This document shows positions 40,877 to 47,112 of a stretch of 64,000 nucleotides of DNA, in pieces. This DNA is from Rubripirellula reticaptiva (GTDB lineage Bacteria > Planctomycetota > Planctomycetia > Pirellulales > Pirellulaceae), in NCBI RefSeq assembly GCF_007860175.1, contig NZ_SJPX01000006.1, positions 64,074 to 128,073 of the forward strand, written 5' to 3'. The notes under the pieces are model-generated. The model ran no database searches, was not told the origin of the DNA, and saw only the letters and a program-made list of their open reading frames with translations. A program made the translations under genes and the position numbers. Position 1 is the stretch's first letter; every line of letters begins with the position of its first letter.

Positions 40877-41043
40877 AAGGTTCAACTGCCTGCTGGGAAT
40901 ACATGAGGAGCCTAAGGTAGCGATGTCGGGCGACCGGCTAGTGAACGGCGCTGGAGTCTCTCGGAGACCAAGGGGCCAGTCAACGATCAGCATCCGCTGA
41001 AACGGACGTTCTTACCCTCTCAACAACAACTTCGTTGGACTTT
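40877..41043 (+). ncRNA. Y RNA-like RNA 3 (long insert without T loop)
   Basis: Terminal stem AAGGTTCAAC/GTTGGACTTT (two G-U); ACTGC-type internal loop strand facing AACTTC; GGAATACAT present. The ~130-base insert has hairpins GTCT-CTCGG-AGAC and TCCG-CTGAAA-CGGA but no TTCGA T loop and no clear D arm, so its module differs from the others. Confidence 0.6.
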
Positions 41044-41051
41044 TGCAAAAC

Positions 41052-41177
41052 ATGGCGACTGCCGGCTTGGAATCCATCCACCAATGATTGCGTCCAGTGA
41101 GTCTGGGGATCGTGGCAACACGATCGGTAGGTTCGATTCCTATGCGTTAGTGATCTGAGTCATTACCTCGTCGCCAT
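41052..41177 (+). ncRNA. Y RNA-like RNA 4 (T-arm, GCAA hairpin)
   Basis: Terminal stem ATGGCGAC/GTCGCCAT. TGCC and GGAATCCAT (one change from consensus) on the 5' side, CCTCG on the 3' side. The insert has CCAG/CTGG, a hairpin GATCGTG-GCAA-CACGATC and a T arm GTAGG-TTCGATT-CCTAT, in D-anticodon-T order: a degenerate tRNA-like domain. Confidence 0.65.
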
Positions 41178-41186
41178 TTACAAAAC

Positions 41187-41330
41187 ACGACTGACTGCCG
41201 ATTTGGAGTACATGGGCTTCTGTGGCCTACAAGCCTTGCGGGTTCGAGTCCCGCCAGCGATCGCAAGATCGTTGTGGTGGAATTGGAAGACACGCAGGAC
41301 AGATTCTCTGCTCAATACTTCGTCAGTCGT
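41187..41330 (+). ncRNA. Y RNA-like RNA 5 with permuted tRNA module
   Basis: Terminal stem ACGACTGAC/GTCAGTCGT, exact. Then TGCC, GGAGTACAT and, at the 3' end, ACTTCG. The insert runs: GGCTT/AAGCC hairpin, T arm GCGGG-TTCGAGT-CCCGC, acceptor-like stem CAGCGATC-GCAA-GATCGTTG, then a Leu-like D arm (GTGGTGGAATTGGAAGACAC). T arm before D arm, with the acceptor ends joined by a GNRA loop, is a circular permutation of tRNA, as in YrlA-type bacterial Y RNAs. Confidence 0.85.
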
Positions 41331-41355
41331 AATTGATCCAGCTAACAACAACACA

Positions 41356-41486
41356 TGGCGACTGCCGGTTCGGAGTACATGGGAGAGCGCGTCACGCGAG
41401 TGACGAGGTCGCGGGTTCGATTCCCGTCCGCTGCGAAAGCAAGCGGTAGCTCAGACAAAAACCTCTGGTCCAGAACTTCGTCGCCA
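41356..41486 (+). ncRNA. Y RNA-like RNA 6, tRNA permuted in the D loop
   Basis: Terminal stem TGGCGAC/GTCGCCA; TGCC, GGAGTACAT and ACTTCG present. Insert order: 3' half of a D arm (GGGAGAGC), anticodon-like hairpin CGTCAC-GCGA-GTGACG, T arm CGGG-TTCGATT-CCCG, acceptor-like stem CCGCTGC-GAAA-GCAAGCGG, then TAGCTC, which pairs with the first GAGC. A nearly complete tRNA fold with its ends in the D loop and the acceptor sealed by GAAA. Confidence 0.85.
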
Positions 41487-41493
41487 CCAATAC

Positions 41494-41627
41494 ACGATTG
41501 ACTGCCTGATTGGACTACATCACGCGACGGTCGTGGGTTCGAGTCCCACCGAAGTGAACCTTGTGTCCGCTTCGTAGCTCAGTTGGTAGAGCATCGAATT
41601 GTCTGATTAACAAACTTCGTCAATCGT
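41494..41627 (+). ncRNA. Y RNA-like RNA 7 with permuted tRNA module
   Basis: Terminal stem ACGATTGAC/GTCAATCGT, exact; inner stem TGATTGGAC/GTCTGATTA; GGACTACAT and ACTTCG present. Insert: T arm GTGGG-TTCGAGT-CCCAC, acceptor-like stem CGAAGTG/CGCTTCG around an 11-base loop, then a full D arm (GCTC-AGTTGGTA-GAGC). Confidence 0.85.
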
Positions 41628-41651
41628 TTTTTACACACAACAACAGAACAA

Positions 41652-41786
41652 GGCGACTGCCCGTTCGGAGTACATAGGTTAGAGCGCGTCGCGAGAGCGA
41701 CGAGGTCGCGGGTTCAAGCCCCGCTCGGTATCCGCAAGGAACGCCGATAGCTCAGGAAAAAACCTCTGGCCACAAACTTCGTCGCC
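41652..41786 (+). ncRNA. Y RNA-like RNA 8, tRNA permuted in the D loop
   Basis: Terminal stem GGCGAC/GTCGCC. Sister of unit 6: D-arm 3' half GGTTAGAGC, anticodon-like hairpin CGTCGC-GAGA-GCGACG, T arm GCGGG-TTCAAGC-CCCGC, acceptor-like stem TCGG...TCC-GCAA-GGA...CCGA, then TAGCTCAGG. GGAGTACAT and ACTTCG present. Confidence 0.83.
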
Positions 41787-41810
41787 CCCCTTTAACTTAG
41801 CACCCGCACA

Positions 41811-41944
41811 CGACTAACTGCCGTTTCGGAGTACATCTTAATTCGGAGGTTGCGGGTTCGATTCCCGCCGGCATTGCCAAGCGGTGCCGTAGCTCAATTG
41901 GTTAGAGCATCGAAACGTTTCTGATTCAACCACTTCGTTAGTCG
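41811..41944 (+). ncRNA. Y RNA-like RNA 9 with permuted tRNA module
   Basis: Terminal stem CGACTAAC/GTTAGTCG; TGCC, GGAGTACAT and ACTTCG present. Insert: T arm GCGGG-TTCGATT-CCCGC, acceptor-like stem CGGCATT/GGTGCCG, then a full D arm (GCTC-AATTGGTTA-GAGC). Confidence 0.83.
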
Positions 41945-42089
41945 CGTTTTCCCAATCGTCTCGAGAGACTGAACTATGCGTGTTTTATATTCCTGTTTCG
42001 CCATTATGACCGGCCGCGAGTAATCCAAGCTCGTGGTTCAACAGAGAACACACACATGCACAATTCAATCTTTCAACGATTACGGAAAC

Positions 42090-42461
42090 ATGAAAACCAC
42101 AACCGAATCCCGATCCAAAACCGTGACGACCGTCGCGGCCAGGATCGCTGGCGAAGACATCGCCAAAGGTGACTACGTCACCATCCTCAGCGAGATCATC
42201 GAGCTTCCGTCCTACCTATGGGACTGCTCAGGCATCTCGCAACCGATCGACGAACTCGTACGACTTCGCTACCTGCCACGCGCAGCCGGCGAACCGCACA
42301 AAGTCGTTGCCGTTTGCTTGCCGTTCGTTTACGCGAAGCGACCCAAGGGAAACCTGATCGCTTTCGACACACGACAGCAACAACTTGTCCGGCTCGACCG
42401 AGACAACGGCCGTTCCCTTTGGAAACAAATGGGAAAGACCACCAAGAAGAAAACGAAATAG
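42090..42461 (+). CDS. Protein encoded inside the Y RNA array, unknown
   Basis: 123 residues from the ATG at 42090 (earlier in-frame codons lack a ribosome-binding site). Contains IAGEDIAKGDYVTILSEIIE, LPSYLWDCSG and a strand-rich end with VVAVCLPFVYAKRPKGNLI; the tail is Lys-rich (KTTKKKTK). Compact, soluble, beta-rich. It lies between Y RNA-like units 9 and 10 and just upstream of the Ro gene, so it is a candidate component or effector of the same RNP. No family recognised. Confidence 0.7.
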   Translation: MKTTTESRSKTVTTVAARIAGEDIAKGDYVTILSEIIELPSYLWDCSGISQPIDELVRLRYLPRAAGEPHKVVAVCLPFVYAKRPKGNLIAFDTRQQQLVRLDRDNGRSLWKQMGKTTKKKTK

Positions 42462-42469
42462 AAAGCGCA

Positions 42470-42621
42470 CACGATCGACTGCCGATTCGGAGTACATGCT
42501 TCAGGAGCCGGGTGTCGTGGGTTCGAGTCCCACCGGCGCAACTGCAATTCGCAAGATTGCAGCGCCGTAGCTCAGTGGTAGAGCACCGTAAAACCCTCTG
42601 GTCACAAGTTCGTCGATCGTG
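42470..42621 (+). ncRNA. Y RNA-like RNA 10, permuted tRNA with extended acceptor
   Basis: Terminal stem CACGATCGAC/GTCGATCGTG, exact ten pairs. TGCC, GGAGTACAT and GTTCG present. Insert: T arm GTGGG-TTCGAGT-CCCAC; acceptor-like CGGCG/CGCCG extended by CTGCAAT/ATTGCAG; then a full D arm (GCTC-AGTGGTA-GAGC). Starts 8 bases after the 123-residue gene. Confidence 0.85.
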
Positions 42622-42681
42622 CCCTTTATCAAGGCAAACACAGTGCATCACTACTTCAACAGATAACAGAACATCGAAACA

Positions 42682-42797
42682 CACTCGGCTGCCGGTTCGG
42701 AGTACATGGCACGACCGAAAGGTCCAGCGGGTTCGAGCCCCGCCCCGCAAGCTTCCTCGAAAGCAACACGGGTCTCTGTCCAACACTTCGCCGAGTG
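42682..42797 (+). ncRNA. Y RNA-like RNA 11, T arm but no clear D arm
   Basis: Terminal stem CACTCGGC/GCCGAGTG; TGCC, GGAGTACAT and ACTTCG present. Insert: hairpin GACC-GAAA-GGTC, T arm GCGGG-TTCGAGC-CCCGC, then CCCG...CGGG with an inner GCTT/AAGC hairpin. The D arm is missing or unrecognisable. Confidence 0.7.
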
Positions 42798-42881
42798 CTT
42801 TTTCGATTTAACAACACAAAACCATCGTGCTGTGAAACGGCCCCACTTCGTTCGGGGCGTTTCCACGCGGTGGCAAGACAC

Positions 42882-43026
42882 ACGATCCGACTGCCGGAGT
42901 GGAGTACATAAGAGTTCGATTCCCTTCGTCGCCGCTGTCCACTACGACCCAGCCGAATTGGCTGGTCAAAAACCGGCGACGTGGCTCATTCGGGAGCCAC
43001 CTCTGCACCAAACCTCGTCGGATCGT
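42882..43026 (+). ncRNA. Y RNA-like RNA 12, divergent tRNA-like module
   Basis: Terminal stem ACGATCCGAC/GTCGGATCGT, exact ten pairs; TGCC, GGAGTACAT and CCTCG present. Insert: TTCGATT in a weak T arm, stem CGTCGCCG/CGGCGACG enclosing hairpin CAGCC-GAATT-GGCTG, then a D-like arm TGGCTC-ATTCG-GGAGCCA. Ends 81 bases before the Ro gene. Confidence 0.72.
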
Positions 43027-43107
43027 TTACTTCGTCGTAGCGTGGGCTTCCAACCTGCCGCGACTGCACACGCAGGCTAACAACCTGCATTACTCAGGAG
43101 GTCAAAC

Positions 43108-44781
43108 ATGGCCAACAAGTCACTATTCCAAAGCATCACTAGCGTCCTGCCACGAGCGACCGTCGTTAACGAAGCAGGCGGCCCAGCGTACAAGATGTCA
43201 GCGAAGCACGCGCTCGCCCAAATGGCGGCGACCGGTACTTTCGGCAACGTCTACTACGCGTCCGCGCAAAACCAACTCGACGCGATGCGAAAGCTGATCG
43301 ACGAGATCGACGACAACGAGTTCCTGGCAAAGCTGGCCGTCTACTCACGTGAGCGTGCTTACATGAAGGACATGCCGGCAGCGCTCTTGGTCGTACTGTC
43401 GACGCGAGACACCAAGCTCATGCACCAAGTCTTCGACCGAGTCGCCGATAACGGCCGCGTTCTGCGCACCGTTTTCCAAATGACTCGTTCAGGACAATTC
43501 GGTCGCAAGGGTCTGTCGTCATCGCTGCAGCGTGCGTTCCAACGTTGGCTGAACGACGCGTCTGTTGGCAAGTTGCTCTCAGCTTCGATCGGCAACGATC
43601 CAAGCCTGCGAGACATCTTGCGAATGGCACGTCCAACGCCAAAGGACGACGCGCGTCGAGCGTTGTTCGGATGGTTGACCGACAAGCCAGTCGAGAAGTG
43701 GGCACCAGCTACGGCTGACCACCTACCTTCGACGGTGCAGTCGTTGGTCGCGTACCGAGCAGCCGACACGGCCGAAGCCCAAACGCTGATCGCCGGCGAC
43801 CTGCAAGTTCGATGGGACTTGCTAGCCGACGCAGCCAAAGGACCGTTGGTTTGGAAGGCGATCGCCCGACAAATGGGTCCGCAAGCACTGCGAATGAACC
43901 TCAACACGCTACTGCGTCACGACGCATTTAAGAAGCCTGGAATCCTCGGATTCGCAGGAACCGACAACGCGATGATCGACTACGTGGCCAGCCAACTGGC
44001 TGACCGTGATGCGATCACTCGCAGCCGTCAGTTCCCGTACCAGTTCCTGGCAGCTTACATGAACGCATCGGACGAGGTTCCAAGCAAGATCAAGACGGCG
44101 CTACATGACGCGGCGGAGATCGCGTGCGGAAACGTACCAAAGCTTCCAGGCCCAGTCATCATCGGACTCGACACGTCAGGTTCGATGGGATGTGCCGTTA
44201 CGGGAAACCGTGCGGGTCGTTCGGGAAGAGGGGGCGGAACGTCGAAGATGCGATGCGTCGATGTTGCGGCACTGTTCGCAGCAGCGATCCTGCGTCGCAA
44301 CCCAGACAGCGTCGTCGTTCCGTTCGATACGCAAGCTTACAAGGTCAAGGTCGATCCAAGTGATTCGATCCTGTCACTGTCAGGACGCTTGTCGAAGTAC
44401 GGAGGCGGAGGAACGGACTGCTCGTTGCCATTCGTCGAAGCCAACACTCGTTACGCGAAGCAAGCCTTCGCGGGCATCGTGTTGATCAGCGACAACGAAA
44501 GCTGGATCACGAACAGACGCGCCTACAGCTACGGCCAAAACGGCGCAACCGGAGTGATGACCGAATGGGAGAAGTTCAAGAAGACCCAGCGTGGACTCGG
44601 CATCTCCGATCCAAAGCTAGTCTGCATCGACATCCAACCCTACGGAACCAGCCAGGCACCCGAGCGAGAGGACATCCTAAACATCGGCGGCTTCAGTGAC
44701 GCCGTGTTCAACGTTGTCTCATCGTTCCTAGTAAACGACGCATCCCGCTTCGTCCGCGAAGTAGAATCCGTCGAACTGTAA
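43108..44781 (+). CDS. rsr: Ro60 orthologue (TROVE + vWA domain)
   Basis: 557 residues with AGGAGG just upstream. Residues ~15-340 form the helical TROVE ring ([60 protein letters not shown]). From ~345 a vWA-type domain follows, with an intact [14 protein letters not shown], then [11 protein letters not shown] and VLISDNESW. Ro60 binds Y RNAs on its outer surface and single-stranded RNA ends in its cavity; bacterial Ro works with exoribonucleases such as PNPase. Twelve Y RNA-like units lie directly upstream on the same strand, as expected, though far more than usual. Confidence 0.95.
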   Translation: MANKSLFQSITSVLPRATVVNEAGGPAYKMSAKHALAQMAATGTFGNVYYASAQNQLDAMRKLIDEIDDNEFLAKLAVYSRERAYMKDMPAALLVVLSTRDTKLMHQVFDRVADNGRVLRTVFQMTRSGQFGRKGLSSSLQRAFQRWLNDASVGKLLSASIGNDPSLRDILRMARPTPKDDARRALFGWLTDKPVEKWAPATADHLPSTVQSLVAYRAADTAEAQTLIAGDLQVRWDLLADAAKGPLVWKAIARQMGPQALRMNLNTLLRHDAFKKPGILGFAGTDNAMIDYVASQLADRDAITRSRQFPYQFLAAYMNASDEVPSKIKTALHDAAEIACGNVPKLPGPVIIGLDTSGSMGCAVTGNRAGRSGRGGGTSKMRCVDVAALFAAAILRRNPDSVVVPFDTQAYKVKVDPSDSILSLSGRLSKYGGGGTDCSLPFVEANTRYAKQAFAGIVLISDNESWITNRRAYSYGQNGATGVMTEWEKFKKTQRGLGISDPKLVCIDIQPYGTSQAPEREDILNIGGFSDAVFNVVSSFLVNDASRFVREVESVEL

Positions 44782-44804
44782 GTCGAAAGACGAACTGAAA
44801 TCCG

Positions 44805-44840
44805 AAACGCCCGCGGAGGATCAATCCCCCGCGGGCGTTT
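44805..44840 (+). terminator. Hairpin terminator after rsr
   Basis: Arms AAACGCCCGCGG and CCGCGGGCGTTT pair exactly around a 12-base loop, 24 bases after the rsr stop. The T run is short (TTTC), and the A/T ends make it usable from either strand, so it probably separates rsr from the convergent tyrosinase gene. Confidence 0.7.
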
Positions 44841-44964
44841 CTTGGCTAGCGGATTCGTGAGTAAACGATTGCATACTTGCTACCTTCAGGAGTTCCGATT
44901 CCCGCTTCAGTCCATATTCTGGGGCCGAAGGGTAGAGAAGCATTGCGCGAGTTTCTATGGGTGG

Positions 44965-46623
44965 CTAATCAACTTTGATGCTGACGTTGGTGACACCAAT
45001 GTTTCCACTGCGTCGGGTAGATGTCGTCCCGGCTTCGCTAAAAAGCGAATACGGTTTGATCACAACCTTGAGGCGGCTTACGTCCGTGACACCCTTAATC
45101 GCATCGGTAATATTCATCCGTTGAGTCACCGAGTTCGATTCATCGGTGTCATGTTCTGCATGGTGTTTCAATCCAAACATTGACAGGTTTCCGACCGAGA
45201 TCTCGTCAGCATCAGCTATTTGCAAAAAGACTTCGTACCCGACGTTTGGCACGCTCTTCGGCACGAGGAACGTGACTTCCAGCATCGTTTGTGGTCCCCG
45301 TTTCGGTCGCTCTACACGCGGTGCAAGCCCCATCAACTTCTGTGATTCCGCTGCTGATCCGACAACATTAAGGCTAAACTCGGTCGCGACTTCTGCCGAA
45401 AGCGTTGCCTCCACATCTTTGTTGCGACAGCAATCGCACATTGGTTCGAGTTGAGGCGATGCCATGCCCGTAGCCTTATCCATTTGGAAATTCTTAGGAA
45501 GCGTTGCGAGCATTACGTTGGACTCCTTCACATCAAAAGGAGCAGATTCAGTTAATGTTGGAGCATTCGAGTCAACGTCGTCGTACGCAACCCTCAGATT
45601 CTTTCCATTCAAATAGAAGACCCGCTGATTGTTCTGAACATTGCCGTCAACGTCGTAGAAATACCATGGACGCGCCGCAAACCACGCCGCGTCGGGGAAA
45701 TAGCCCCAGGTTCGACCTTGCAGGGCGTCCCATTTCGCAAAGATGCGATCAATGTTTGCGTGATGAACCCAAAAAATCGGATCGAAAGCGGCCGTTCGCA
45801 CCTCAGCCATTAATCCATTGAAGTCATTCCCGATCACGCCACCTATGGCCACGTGAATATCGTTGTGAGGTCGGCGCTCAATCATTCCCATCGTGCCGGG
45901 CGCGTCGTCGTAGACACCACCAGCAAAGCCTGTGTCTTCACTCGGTCCGAAAAGTCGCGTCTCAGACATCAACGCAGCGAACGCTTCGGTCGTAACCTTA
46001 GGAGTGAGGCCGGTTCGCCCTACAACGAATGCCGCTTCACGATCCGATGCCCACAGTGGGTTCCTGGGAATGATATCACCGTCTGCGACTTCTCTATTCG
46101 CGAACGCGGGCGGAAAAGACACGTCGCCGCCAGTGTAGTTCCAGTATGGCAAGCTGAGCGTCGGGTCCTCAGCAGCCTCGCGAAGAATCTGCTCGAAGTA
46201 ATAGATGTAAGCGCGGTGCCAAACCAAGAAATCGGCAGACGGTTCTCCGTTGTGTGGGCAGCGATTCCAAAACATCTCACGGCGGACGCTAGTAACGTAA
46301 GGATCGCGATCCGCTGCCTCGATCATCGCATCATCAGTCACGCCATGAATCGCGGCCTGAAAGAACCAACTCGTGGGATCGGAAGGATTCCGCGACTTCA
46401 TGACTCGCACGCCTTTTCGCAAAGATGCAAGCCTCTGTTTCGCCTCAGGCGACCGTCTGTCCTCGGATTCGTCGACGACACCATCGCCATTTGTATCAAC
46501 GAACAGGTGATATTCAGCGAATGTCCGCAGATCCATTCGCGGTGCAGGCTCAAGGCCATCTTGGCCCGTCACGAAAACAGACATTGCAATCGCAATACCC
46601 GGTAACAACCAAAACCTTTTCAT
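44965..46623 (-). CDS. Secreted tyrosinase (type 3 copper oxidase)
   Basis: 552 residues. The ATG at 46623 opens a signal peptide (MKRFWLLPGIAIAMSVFVTG); the frame further upstream lacks one. An EF-hand-like loop DTNGDGVVDESE lies near residue 45. Copper ligands: His in FFQAAIHGV and WHRAYIYYFEQIL (CuA), His in PHNDIHVAIGG and DPIFWVHHANIDRIF (CuB). RPWYFYDVDGNVQNN is the start of the C-terminal domain. It oxidises phenols to quinones outside the cytoplasm. It is convergent with rsr and unrelated to it in role. Confidence 0.93.
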   Translation of the reverse strand: MKRFWLLPGIAIAMSVFVTGQDGLEPAPRMDLRTFAEYHLFVDTNGDGVVDESEDRRSPEAKQRLASLRKGVRVMKSRNPSDPTSWFFQAAIHGVTDDAMIEAADRDPYVTSVRREMFWNRCPHNGEPSADFLVWHRAYIYYFEQILREAAEDPTLSLPYWNYTGGDVSFPPAFANREVADGDIIPRNPLWASDREAAFVVGRTGLTPKVTTEAFAALMSETRLFGPSEDTGFAGGVYDDAPGTMGMIERRPHNDIHVAIGGVIGNDFNGLMAEVRTAAFDPIFWVHHANIDRIFAKWDALQGRTWGYFPDAAWFAARPWYFYDVDGNVQNNQRVFYLNGKNLRVAYDDVDSNAPTLTESAPFDVKESNVMLATLPKNFQMDKATGMASPQLEPMCDCCRNKDVEATLSAEVATEFSLNVVGSAAESQKLMGLAPRVERPKRGPQTMLEVTFLVPKSVPNVGYEVFLQIADADEISVGNLSMFGLKHHAEHDTDESNSVTQRMNITDAIKGVTDVSRLKVVIKPYSLFSEAGTTSTRRSGNIGVTNVSIKVD

Positions 46624-46866
46624 CCTAGCGCCCCTCTCTCTCTTGCCGTTCGACAATGTCAACTTCAAGTCATTGCAGACGATCAGCAATGCCTCGTTGC
46701 ACGCTAGCGATCAGTGTATCCGAATCGTCAGCAACAAGTGCAAGTAGGTGCTGGCTCAAGCCTCAAGAAATTTGTGAAGTTGGAGGTTTGGTTCGTCCAC
46801 TGTTGGAGTGCTGCCGGGTTTGGTAAGGTTTTGTAGGCCGGTGGTTCCGCGAGCGGAGAGGTCTCG

Positions 46867-47088
46867 ATGACAAAGTTGAGTGAATTTCTGACGATTAAAG
46901 AAGCAGCCGAATACCTCGGCGTGTCGCAGAACACACTGCGCAACTGGGGACGTGATGGACGCATCAAGGAACGACGGCACCCAGTGAACCAGTATCGACT
47001 CTACGCTGAAGACGAGTTGAATCAGTTGCTACGGCAAGCTGACCGGCCGTGCAACGAAGCCAATCCCCGAAAACCGAAAAGCAAATAG
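46867..47088 (+). CDS. Excisionase/MerR-type helix-turn-helix protein
   Basis: 73 residues: LTIKEAAEYLGVSQNTLRNW is the helix-turn-helix, followed by a wing (GRIKERRHPVNQYRLY) and DELNQLL, as in the excisionase-family HTH (HTH_17). GGAGAGG precedes the ATG. It is 25 bases upstream of the methyltransferase gene, so it is probably the operon's regulator (controller protein). Confidence 0.85.
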   Translation: MTKLSEFLTIKEAAEYLGVSQNTLRNWGRDGRIKERRHPVNQYRLYAEDELNQLLRQADRPCNEANPRKPKSK

Positions 47089-47112
47089 CTCCATGTCAGG
47101 AATCTCGCTCTG

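Noticed and set aside
41052-41177. A full conventional tRNA in unit 4
   Set aside because: D-like, anticodon-like and T arms are in normal order, but no convincing seven-pair acceptor could be drawn and the anticodon loop lacks T33.
41190-41945. Reading the partial tRNA pieces as decayed or recombined ordinary tRNA genes
   Set aside because: T-arm-before-D-arm order recurs in several units, acceptor strands pair across short loops, and terminal stems pair with compensating changes. Decay would not produce this.
42218-42811. ORFs of 196-197 codons over Y RNA-like units 10 and 11
   Set aside because: They overlap structured RNA units and the 123-residue gene and have no ribosome-binding site; they are shadow frames.
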